Of a DNA stretch of 7,588 nucleotides, positions 1 through 5,536 are shown in pieces. Under the pieces are notes generated by a model. That model was given only the letters and a program-made list of their open reading frames with translations, was not told the origin of the DNA and searched no databases. The first letter of the stretch is position 1. Every line of letters begins with the position of its first letter. A program made the position numbers and the translations under genes. Location of the stretch: assembly GCA_937901435.1 (NCBI GenBank), contig CALGTJ010000709.1, positions 1 through 7,588 on the forward strand, written 5' to 3'. Source of the stretch: an uncultured Rhodobacter sp. Lineage in GTDB: Bacteria; Pseudomonadota; Alphaproteobacteria; Rhodobacterales; Rhodobacteraceae.

Positions 1-225
1 CTCTTCTTCGGACTGGACTTTTGTTTTGCCGTAAGCCTGTGTGTTGATGTGCCCGTCAATCCGATCAAGGAGCCTCCTATCGGTTTGGACTATATTTTGG
101 TCGAAAAAACTGAGTCTGCTCCACCGCGCGCCGCTCAGTTGTTAGCCGAGTGTTTGACCAAGCACTTGAGCAACGTTCTGAGCGAGTGGCGCAAAAAATT
201 TGATATGCAGGTGCCAAAATCTTAG
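1..225 (+). CDS. 3' end of a gene, possibly a LysR-type regulator (partial)
   Basis: Frame 1 is open from the left edge to a TAG at 223-225, giving the last 74 residues of a protein that begins outside the window. The segment around residues 27-52 (PPIGLDYILVEK, then SAPPRAAQLLAECL) resembles the last strand and helix of a LysR-type substrate-binding domain, where a hydrophobic strand is followed by a short polar turn and a helix rich in Ala, Arg and Leu. The end is a charged helix (SEWRKKFDMQVPKS). The first 20 residues look atypical, so the reading frame near the edge could be disturbed. There is no helix-turn-helix in view because the N-terminus is missing, so the family call is weak; only the existence of the open frame is seen directly. 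It lies 33 bp upstream of the interrupted oxidoreductase gene on the same strand and could be co-transcribed with it. Confidence 0.45.
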   Translation, partial: LFFGLDFCFAVSLCVDVPVNPIKEPPIGLDYILVEKTESAPPRAAQLLAECLTKHLSNVLSEWRKKFDMQVPKS

Positions 226-258
226 GTTAGTGTAGCGAAAAAACGGAAGGGTCGTAGA

Positions 259-1263
259 ATGATTGGCACAGCACTTATCGGTTTCGGATGGTGGGGCCAG
301 CACATCGCTCGCCGTCTGAAGGATCATCTAAACTTTGATATAGGCGATGTCGTCGAGCCGGCGCCAGAGCTTCATACAAAGATCGAAGATCTTGGCCTAA
401 ACGTTGCATCAACCTAGGAGGCGGTGCCGAACGATCCGCGCGTGCAAGCTGTCATTCTCACATCTCCGAACGATCTCCACGACAGTCAAGTCCTAGAGGC
501 TGTAGCTGCTGGCGCACATGTGTTTTGTGAAAAACCATTGTCACTGAACGCCAAAGGCGCGCGTGCGAGTATTGAAGCGTGCCGCAACGCTGGCCTTGTT
601 TTGGGCGTAGGTCATGAGCGCCGCTTTGAGCCCGCGATTTTAGCGTTGTGAGAGATGATAGAACAACAAGCGCTTGGCAAGATCATGCACACAGAAATGG
701 CGTTCAGCCATGACAAGTTGAAAGAGCTCACTTCAGACAGTTGGCGCACGACCAAAGCCTTTGCTCCCGCTGCTGGTATGACGCAGATGGGCATACATTT
801 GACGGACCTTCTTATTGCGTTTTACGGGTCTGTCACAACCCTTCATGCGTTCACAGCCGACCGCAGTTTAGGTTGGGAAACGGGCGATGTGGTCACCGTA
901 CAGTTGCAGTTTGAAGCCGGGATGACAGCGACTTTGCATGCCATTCTACATACACCACACTTCATCAGAACTCATGTGTTTGGCTCTGATATGTGGGTGG
1001 AAATTCGCAACTCCACTCATCCAGACACCCCCGGTGGCAAAGCCGCGATGAAGCGGTATCACTCAATTGAAGACGTTGAAATCGAATTGTTTGATTGGAC
1101 CGATATTGTGGTCGCAAACCTTGAAGCCTTCGGTGCTGCGATTCGAACTGAAAAGCCCTATCCTTACTCTGACTTCGAGCTTTTACATGACATCGAAGTA
1201 CTCGACGCGATCATACTGTCCGCCGAAACCGGAGAGGCGACTCACCTTAACGCGTCACCGTAG
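259..1263 (+). pseudogene. Gfo/Idh/MocA-family oxidoreductase gene with two in-frame stops
   Basis: One frame runs from ATG 259 to TAG 1261-1263, 334 codons long, about the usual length for this NAD(P)-dependent sugar/polyol dehydrogenase family. It is broken by TAG at 415-417 (codon 53) and TGA at 649-651 (codon 131), with no frameshift. The Rossmann motif GFGWWG is at codons 8-13, the family EKP motif with its Lys at codon 92, and the catalytic-type GIHLTD with His at codon 180 and Asp at codon 183. A good ribosome binding site (GGAAGG, 245-250) stands 8 nt before the start. Each stop is one substitution from a sense codon: TAG from CAG or TGG, TGA from CGA or TGG. Because every motif and the ribosome binding site survive, inactivation looks recent. 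Other genes here end in TAG, TGA and TAA, so the code is not altered. Sequencing error, readthrough or expression in pieces remain possible. The 3' end overlaps the convergent cupin gene by 22 bp. Confidence 0.85.
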
Positions 1264-1703
1264 GCGAGACGGAATTCAGCAGGGATTTCCAAAGGTGGGT
1301 TCGTCCCATCCATGAATTCAACCGTAGCAAACGCAAGATCCGTGTCGCCAGTATTCTCAAGCGAATGCATCATGTAATCACCTGTTCCATAATAAAAATG
1401 TTTAGTTTCTCCAACCGTATATTCTGTATCCGTGACTTCACCCGAAGAAAAATAGTTGCGCGCTTTGCCAGCACTCAACACCGTCCAAAAGTAGGGGTTC
1501 ACATGGCGATGAAACGCGCAACGCGCGCCCACGGCAAGGTGCAAATGCCACACACGCACTCGATTCGTCTCTGACACAAGCATACTGCCGACGCAGCCAT
1601 TGTCATGGCTCGTCAACATTTCCTCATAAAGCCCCTCAGGCCAATGTTCAAAGGCTGCAGGATCAGGATTGGTCGCAATATGATCGGATCCGTGCGTGCT
1701 CAT
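1242..1703 (-). CDS. Small cupin-domain protein
   Basis: This encodes a 153-residue single-domain cupin, likely a cytoplasmic metal-binding beta-barrel; its reaction is unknown. The first cupin motif is around residues 57-85, with the His pair H65 and H67 in AFHRHVNPYFW. The second is around 98-118, with H113 in GTGDYMMHSLEN followed by the usual Asn. The conserved Glu normally 4-5 residues after the HxH is not evident; N69, P70 and Y71 occupy that stretch, so the metal site may be of a three-ligand or divergent type. A strong ribosome binding site, AAGGAG (complement of 1711-1716), lies 7 nt before ATG 1703 and fixes the start. The gene stands alone, divergent from the GST-hydrolase operon across a 120-bp gap and convergent with the interrupted oxidoreductase gene. 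Stand-alone cupins in catabolic clusters are often isomerases, dioxygenases or lyases, but none of these can be chosen here. Confidence 0.85.
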   Translation of the reverse strand: MSTHGSDHIATNPDPAAFEHWPEGLYEEMLTSHDNGCVGSMLVSETNRVRVWHLHLAVGARCAFHRHVNPYFWTVLSAGKARNYFSSGEVTDTEYTVGETKHFYYGTGDYMMHSLENTGDTDLAFATVEFMDGTNPPLEIPAEFRLAYGDALR

Positions 1704-1823
1704 GTTTCATCTCCTTATGCAAACCAGCCTAATCTACCAAAACCCGCTCTTGCTATAAACGCAATAGGAATCGATGCTATGTTTGACCGCTGATAGCAAG
1801 AACTTAACACAAAAGGACGCACG
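1704..1823. promoter_or_regulatory. Divergent control region between cupin and GST operon
   Basis: This 120-bp gap must hold the promoters of both the cupin gene (leftward) and the GST-hydrolase operon (rightward). It contains the cupin ribosome binding site at 1711-1716, the GST one at 1812-1817, and a perfect 9-bp inverted repeat listed separately. No pair of boxes matches the sigma-70 consensus well enough for me to place a promoter. The TTATCGnnCGATAA site found in the other two divergent gaps is not present here, so these two units may answer to a different regulator. Confidence 0.6.
1748..1801. repeat. 9-bp perfect inverted repeat, candidate operator
   Basis: TCTTGCTAT at 1748-1756 is matched exactly by ATAGCAAGA at 1793-1801, leaving 36 nt between the arms and 45 bp between arm centres. 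A further same-sense copy of the core, TGCTAT, lies between them at 1775-1780. The loop is too long for a good hairpin and there is no T run, so a terminator is unlikely. The spacing, a little over four helical turns, and the position midway in a divergent promoter region fit a two-site or looping operator. The regulator is unknown. Confidence 0.45.
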
Positions 1824-2462
1824 ATGATTGATCTCTACACTTGGACTACGCCAAACGGGCGCAAGGTATCTATCCTTCTAGAAGAGCTTGGTGTCCCCTA
1901 CACCCCTCACACCATCGATATTTCTAAGGACGAACAATTTGCGCCTGACTTTTTAAAAATCGCCCCGAACAATCGCATTCCCGCAATTGTCGATCAGGAG
2001 ACTGGCACGCAGTTGATGGAGACAGGCGCGATCATGCTCTACCTTGCTGACAAATACAAAAAGTTCCAATGCGAGGGTGATGAGTACTGGCGCATGGTGG
2101 AATGGCTGATGTGGCAAATGGGTGGTTTGGGTCCGATGTTGGGACAGGTCCATCATTTCGTAAAATATAACAAAGGAAAATCGGAGTACGGCGAGCAGCG
2201 CTATTCAACGGAAGCGAGCCGATTGTATGGTGTCTTGAACAGGCGCTTGGAAGGGCGTGACTACATTGCAGGCCACGGCGTGGGCATGTATTCCATCGCT
2301 GATATGGCGTGCTGGCCTTGGGTGTCGCGCTTTGAGTGGCAAGAGATCAACCTCAACGACTTTACAAATGTGCGCGATTGGTATTTGCGCATCGCATATC
2401 GCCCCGCCACGCAAGCTGGTTACTCGGTTCCGAAATTCACAACAGAGGTGCCGATGCCATGA
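1824..2462 (+). CDS. Glutathione S-transferase, Nu class (YfcG/YghU-like)
   Basis: This 212-residue cytoplasmic enzyme has the thioredoxin-fold N-terminal domain at residues 1-80 and the helical C-terminal domain at about 85-205. The start MIDLYTWTTPNGRK matches the opening of E. coli YfcG, including T9 and N11, the glutathione-contacting residues of that family in place of a catalytic Ser, Tyr or Cys. PNNRIPAIVD (48-57) carries the cis-proline loop, E66-T67 are the gamma-glutamyl contacts (Ser is commoner at the second), and YSIADMACWPWV (156-167) is the C-terminal N-capping region. YfcG-type enzymes act as glutathione-dependent disulfide reductases with weak peroxidase activity; the role here is inferred from that. 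The ribosome binding site AAAGGA (1812-1817) precedes ATG 1824. Its stop codon overlaps the start of the metallo-hydrolase gene (ATGA), so the two are translationally coupled and probably work in one pathway. Confidence 0.92.
   Translation: MIDLYTWTTPNGRKVSILLEELGVPYTPHTIDISKDEQFAPDFLKIAPNNRIPAIVDQETGTQLMETGAIMLYLADKYKKFQCEGDEYWRMVEWLMWQMGGLGPMLGQVHHFVKYNKGKSEYGEQRYSTEASRLYGVLNRRLEGRDYIAGHGVGMYSIADMACWPWVSRFEWQEINLNDFTNVRDWYLRIAYRPATQAGYSVPKFTTEVPMP
2445..2450 (+). promoter_or_regulatory. Ribosome binding site deciding the hydrolase start
   Basis: GAGGTG lies 8 nt upstream of ATG 2459. It supports that ATG as the true start over an in-frame ATG at 2336, which lies well inside the GST gene and would add 41 residues of no family character. 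Confidence 0.6.
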
Positions 2463-3340
2463 ACGCAACAAACGAAAAGTATACATCAAGTATCCATCGC
2501 TTCACTTTGGGCGAGGCATCGGTGAGCACAATTCAAGACGGTGCGCATATCCGCGAGCCGATCAATCCCCCCTTTGCGCTAGACAAGTCTGACGAAGAAA
2601 TCGCACAAATCGCCGCGCGCAATAACCTTCCTGCGCATGGCTTTGAGAGTGGTTACACCCCAACAATCATTCGTATTGGTGACCAGACTGTCCTCTTTGA
2701 TACAGGTTTCGCGCCCCTTGGCGTCGACGAACCCGCTGGACACTTGCGCCGTCGCTTGGCCCATGCAGGTTACGCGCCGGAGGACATCGACATCGTTGCC
2801 TTCACCCACTGCCATCCAGATCATATCCTCGGTGTAATGGATGGAGATAAGCCCACCTATCCAAATGCGCGCTATGTGATAGGACGCAAAGAATTTGATG
2901 CATGGTCTAGCGGCGAGGGCATTCCAGAACAACGCGCCAGAACGCGTGACATTTTCCTCAAGCTGATCCCGCCTTTGGCGGATCGGATGACATTTCTAGA
3001 GGACGGGAAGAGTGTCGTTTCTGGCCTCACCGCCGAAGCGGCATTTGGACATTCTCCCGGCCATATGATGTATCGCCTTGAAAGCGCGGGCAAGTCGCTT
3101 CTGGTTTGGGGTGACGTCACCAATCACTTCGTCTTTTCGCTGCAATATCCTAACAGTCTTGTCGGCTATGACGATGATAAAGAAATGGCGGTTACAACGC
3201 GAAACCGCGTACTTGATATGGTCGCCACAGATGGTCTTTTAGTCAGTGGCTTTCACATGCCGTTCCCATCTCTTGGCTATGTAGAACGCACGCAAGACAG
3301 CTATCGCTGGACCCCAGCAAGCTATCAAACACGGATGTAA
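2459..3340 (+). CDS. Metallo-beta-lactamase-fold hydrolase
   Basis: This is a 293-residue cytoplasmic metal hydrolase of the lactonase/glyoxalase II type. The full two-metal ligand set is visible: HCHPDH at 117-122 (H117, H119, D121, H122), H198 in FGHSPGH, the bridging D219 in VWGDVT, and H266 in SGFHMPFPS. The strand VLFDTG at 78-83 precedes the site as is usual for this fold. No signal peptide is visible. Known relatives include N-acyl homoserine lactonases, glyoxalase II and other lactone or thioester hydrolases; sequence reading cannot choose among them. Coupling to a glutathione transferase by a 4-bp ATGA overlap at 2459-2462 makes a glutathione-linked substrate attractive, but that is inference. 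Its stop TAA directly abuts the stop codon of the convergent second GST gene, with no spacer and no terminator visible. Confidence 0.92.
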   Translation: MNATNEKYTSSIHRFTLGEASVSTIQDGAHIREPINPPFALDKSDEEIAQIAARNNLPAHGFESGYTPTIIRIGDQTVLFDTGFAPLGVDEPAGHLRRRLAHAGYAPEDIDIVAFTHCHPDHILGVMDGDKPTYPNARYVIGRKEFDAWSSGEGIPEQRARTRDIFLKLIPPLADRMTFLEDGKSVVSGLTAEAAFGHSPGHMMYRLESAGKSLLVWGDVTNHFVFSLQYPNSLVGYDDDKEMAVTTRNRVLDMVATDGLLVSGFHMPFPSLGYVERTQDSYRWTPASYQTRM

Positions 3341-3949
3341 TCACTCCGTCACGCGCAGCTCCTCAAAGGATGTCGCAACCCATTTGCGGTATCCTGCACG
3401 CACTGCAATATTGGCGTGCCATTCGCCTACCACCGGCAAAGTATCCAACATGGTCGGGTGCAAATCCATGATGCGGTGAAACAAACTGCCAATGGCGATA
3501 TCTGCCATCGAAAAATCATCGCCAGCCAAGTAAGTGCGCCCGTCCGCAAGACCTGTTTCAAGAATGCGCAATGCCGCGTAGAGCGATTTGATATGCTTTG
3601 TCAAAGTCGCCTTGTCCTGCGCAGTCTTTCGCATGCGCACCTGTTGCCAGAATAACCCAAGAAACGGAGGTTGCAATGTTGTAGAACCAAACTCCATCCA
3701 CATATCCGCAATAGGGCTAACCAGTCCCATCGCCAAATAGCGCAGAATCGCGTGGCTTTCCCAAAGCGTGACGTCGCCATCCTGCAAAACAGGAACACGG
3801 CGCACGGGTGTCAGTGCGGTAAACTCTGGATCAGAGTTTCCTCCAAATATACCGCCAACAATCTTGTGATCATAGGGTAGCTCGCGCTCCTCCAAAGCCC
3901 ACAGCACCTTTTGCACATTGACCGAACTTGCACGTCCCCAAAGGATCAT
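3341..3949 (-). CDS. Glutathione S-transferase family protein
   Basis: This 202-residue soluble GST is distinct from the one at 1824. The N-terminal thioredoxin-like domain (residues 1-75) begins MILWGRASSVNVQKVLWALEE, with S9 at the position of the catalytic Ser. V52-P53 form the cis-proline loop and E64-S65 the glutathione gamma-glutamyl contacts. The helical domain has the family signature in LAGDDFSMADIAIG (141-154). Its start overlaps the stop of the upstream cyclase gene (ATGA, 3946-3949), and no Shine-Dalgarno sequence is visible before it. Translation therefore probably depends on ribosomes finishing the cyclase gene. It is the last gene of a leftward operon and ends exactly where the convergent metallo-hydrolase ends. 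Its role is probably conjugation or isomerisation with glutathione in the same pathway as the cyclase; the substrate is unknown. Confidence 0.92.
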   Translation of the reverse strand: MILWGRASSVNVQKVLWALEERELPYDHKIVGGIFGGNSDPEFTALTPVRRVPVLQDGDVTLWESHAILRYLAMGLVSPIADMWMEFGSTTLQPPFLGLFWQQVRMRKTAQDKATLTKHIKSLYAALRILETGLADGRTYLAGDDFSMADIAIGSLFHRIMDLHPTMLDTLPVVGEWHANIAVRAGYRKWVATSFEELRVTE

Positions 3950-4902
3950 TTGATCGCTTGGGGATTGATAGGAGATCCAGCAGCCCCAGGAATATGGAGC
4001 GGTGGGGCCGTGAAGAAGAACTCATACACACCATCTTCCGCGCAATCCTCACCGAGGTCTTTGAGGTAGAAAATCTCGCCCATGGAAATGCCTATGGCCG
4101 GGATAACGACCCAGTGCCATGGCTGATTGGCTTCCTCGGATTCATTCGGGCGCACTTCGCACCCCCATGTGTCCGCACAAATCGCTGCAATATCATTTTT
4201 CTTAATCCAATGCGCTGTCTCAAACGACAGACCGGGCGCATCACCGCCCGCATATCCTGTCCAATCCCCCGCCGCGAGACAGCGTTCCTGATGCCCCGTG
4301 CGCACAATCACAAAGTCACCTTTGCGTATGTCGACACCTTGCGCAGCCGCACATCTATCAAGATCGTCGTTGGTGATCGGATAGCCGTCGTCCAAGCTAT
4401 CCACGCCTTTCCAACGCGCGATATCGAGCAACACGCCGCGACCAACCATCTTATCACGCACATTTTCGATTCCGAGGTTTTTAGCACCATTTACCGTAAC
4501 ATCTGTCGCTGGAAATCCGTTATACATCTTGTCATCCAGAAAGATGTGGCACAGGGCGTCCCACTGCGTGCTGCCCTGACAGGGTAAGTTAATTGCATCA
4601 TCCGCGTAGCGCAAGTATGCTTTTCCGTCGCCATCTTGCTCACCAATAACGGCATCCGTTCCCGTTGCCAGCATCTGATGGATCATATTCCAACGGCCAC
4701 CAAACAGACCCGACTGTATCTTCTCCTTGAGGTCCAGACCTAGCGCAAATGTCTTTCCTTTTTTGATCAAACGACCCGCTGCAATCACATCCTCAGGCGT
4801 CACGTTATTCAACGTGCCAATCTGATCACCTTTCCCCCAACGCCCCCAATTAGAAAGCTCTTTGGCAGTGTCGTAAATATCCTGTCGCGTTAGTTTGGTC
4901 AT
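3946..4902 (-). CDS. Cyclase-family metal-dependent hydrolase (Pfam Cyclase, KynB-like fold)
   Basis: This 318-residue cytoplasmic protein belongs to the cyclase family, which includes kynurenine formamidase and isatin hydrolase and cleaves amides, lactones or cyclic imides. The N-terminal part has GDQIGTLNNVTPEDV, typical of the longer bacterial subfamily. The metal-site region GSTQWDALCH spans residues 110-119, with Q113, D115 and H119. GRGVLLDIAR (154-163), GDFVIVRTGHQ (195-205) and AIGISMGEIFYLKDL (269-283) follow in family order. Canonical members have GTHxDxxxH; here Gln stands where the first His is, as I recall for the GTQWD-type subfamily. The start is placed at ATG 4902 (MTKLTRQD) because GGGAGC at 4914-4909 sits 7 nt upstream; an in-frame ATG at 4923 would add only seven residues and lacks a site. 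It is the first gene of a leftward operon with the GST, driven from the shared gap with OsmC, where the TetR-type sites lie. Confidence 0.9.
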   Translation of the reverse strand: MTKLTRQDIYDTAKELSNWGRWGKGDQIGTLNNVTPEDVIAAGRLIKKGKTFALGLDLKEKIQSGLFGGRWNMIHQMLATGTDAVIGEQDGDGKAYLRYADDAINLPCQGSTQWDALCHIFLDDKMYNGFPATDVTVNGAKNLGIENVRDKMVGRGVLLDIARWKGVDSLDDGYPITNDDLDRCAAAQGVDIRKGDFVIVRTGHQERCLAAGDWTGYAGGDAPGLSFETAHWIKKNDIAAICADTWGCEVRPNESEEANQPWHWVVIPAIGISMGEIFYLKDLGEDCAEDGVYEFFFTAPPLHIPGAAGSPINPQAIK

Positions 4903-4908
4903 GTGTCT

Positions 4909-4914
4909 GCTCCC
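4909..4914 (-). promoter_or_regulatory. Ribosome binding site deciding the cyclase start
   Basis: On the minus strand this reads GGGAGC, 6 nt from ATG 4902 (7 nt if only GGGAG is counted). It favours the shorter 318-residue protein over a start at 4923. Confidence 0.7.
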
Positions 4915-4930
4915 GATGTGCATTGTTTAT

Positions 4931-4944
4931 TTATCGAATGACAA
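4931..4944. promoter_or_regulatory. Candidate TetR operator, copy A (cyclase-proximal)
   Basis: TTATCGAATGACAA shares its left half-site TTATCG exactly with copy B at 4997, and its right half TGACAA matches CGATAA at 4 of 6 positions. The similarity continues for several A/T bases beyond the box (ATTAAAT versus TTTAAAT). It overlaps the proposed -10 element of the leftward cyclase promoter. The assignment to the nearby TetR protein is inference. Confidence 0.5.
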
Positions 4945-4966
4945 ATTAAATTCGTGCCTGAGTCAA
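4938..4966 (-). promoter_or_regulatory. Possible sigma-70-type promoter of the cyclase-GST operon
   Basis: On the minus strand TTGACT (4966-4961) is a good -35 element, followed after 17 nt by TGTCAT (4943-4938), a weak -10. Transcription would start near 4931, giving a leader of about 28 nt before ATG 4902. The -10 overlaps operator copy A. Confidence 0.35.
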
Positions 4967-4971
4967 TGGAC

Positions 4972-5000
4972 TTGCCACATATAAGATCTCATGCTTTTAT
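4972..5000 (+). promoter_or_regulatory. Possible sigma-70-type promoter of the osmC-tetR operon
   Basis: TTGCCA (4972-4977) and TTTTAT (4995-5000) are separated by 17 nt. The -35 matches the consensus at five of six positions, the -10 at four of six. The -10 overlaps the left end of the perfect palindrome at 4997-5010, as expected if repressor binding blocks polymerase. Confidence 0.4.
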
Positions 5001-5010
5001 CGAACGATAA
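4997..5010. promoter_or_regulatory. Candidate TetR operator, copy B (perfect palindrome)
   Basis: TTATCGAACGATAA is a perfect 6+2+6 palindrome (TTATCG and its reverse complement CGATAA). It lies 24 bp upstream of the OsmC start, in front of the operon that also encodes a TetR-family regulator. Size, symmetry and position fit an autoregulatory TetR operator. It is repeated imperfectly 66 bp to the left (copy A) and in the gap before the CoxM gene (copy C). Confidence 0.65.
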
Positions 5011-5034
5011 TTTAAATCAGGGATACCAAACATC

Positions 5035-5526
5035 ATGGCCGATCCAGAAATGAAGACATTCGATATCATCTTTGAGGGCACTGGAACCATGTCTGGAAAG
5101 ATGCGCAACGACGTTAAAGTTCATTTTGGAACGATGAATGAGACCTATGATCTCGCAACAGATGAAGGCCCATTTCATGGTGGGGATGCAACCGCTCCGC
5201 CCCCACTTGCTCTGTTCACGGCGGCGCTAACAGGTTGCATCATGACCCAGATCAGGGCTTTTTCCAAACGAATGAAAATCCCGATCGGACAGGTTACAGT
5301 AAACGCGCGCCTGCATTGGCGGGGTGAGCAAATGGGGAACGATCCTTATACAACAGCGCCTGTTGGTTTTGATCTGGATATCGATTTTGACAGCCCTGCG
5401 AACAAGGAGGACCAGATGCGTTTGATGGCGGCCGCCAAGAAGGGCTGCTTCATCGAGACCACCTTGATGCAAGGGCTCGAAGTGGGGCACAGACTTCAAA
5501 TTGACGGCGATTGGCACGACGCATAG
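5035..5526 (+). CDS. OsmC family protein (thiol peroxidase-like)
   Basis: This 163-residue cytoplasmic protein has the OsmC/Ohr fold. The two family cysteines are present: C68 in AALTGCIMTQIRAFSKR at the start of the long central helix, and C138 in AKKGCFIETTL. These are the peroxidatic and resolving thiols of organic hydroperoxide reductases. The Pro-rich APPPLALF segment (54-61) ahead of the first Cys is also typical. Known family members reduce organic hydroperoxides, but some OsmC-like proteins have no proven peroxidase role. The start is set at ATG 5035 with AGGGA at 5019-5023, an 11-nt spacing that is slightly long; Met6 is possible but has no better site. The gene leads a rightward operon with the TetR regulator 10 bp downstream and is divergent from the cyclase operon, with two palindromic sites between. 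Confidence 0.9.
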   Translation: MADPEMKTFDIIFEGTGTMSGKMRNDVKVHFGTMNETYDLATDEGPFHGGDATAPPPLALFTAALTGCIMTQIRAFSKRMKIPIGQVTVNARLHWRGEQMGNDPYTTAPVGFDLDIDFDSPANKEDQMRLMAAAKKGCFIETTLMQGLEVGHRLQIDGDWHDA

Positions 5527-5530
5527 AGGG
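5526..5530 (+). promoter_or_regulatory. Ribosome binding site deciding the TetR start
   Basis: GAGGG, starting on the last base of the OsmC stop codon, lies 6 nt before ATG 5537. It supports that start over an in-frame ATG at 5501, which is inside the OsmC gene and would add 12 residues. Confidence 0.65.
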
Positions 5531-5536
5531 CCGCTC

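Noticed and set aside
649..651. In-frame TGA as selenocysteine or a reassigned codon
   Set aside because: The position aligns with no known redox Cys in this family, a TAG also interrupts the same frame, and TGA ends several intact neighbouring genes.
1748..1801. Inverted repeat as a transcription terminator
   Set aside because: The 36-nt loop and lack of a T run make termination unlikely, and both flanking genes point away from it.
2336..2458. N-terminal extension of the metallo-hydrolase inside the GST gene
   Set aside because: The extra 41 residues are out-of-frame GST coding sequence. ATG 2459 has a ribosome binding site and the ATGA overlap, and it starts just before recognisable fold.
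3928..4587. 219-codon open frame on the plus strand
   Set aside because: It lies opposite the well-supported cyclase gene, shows no domain features and has no ribosome binding site in a sensible context; it is an antisense shadow.
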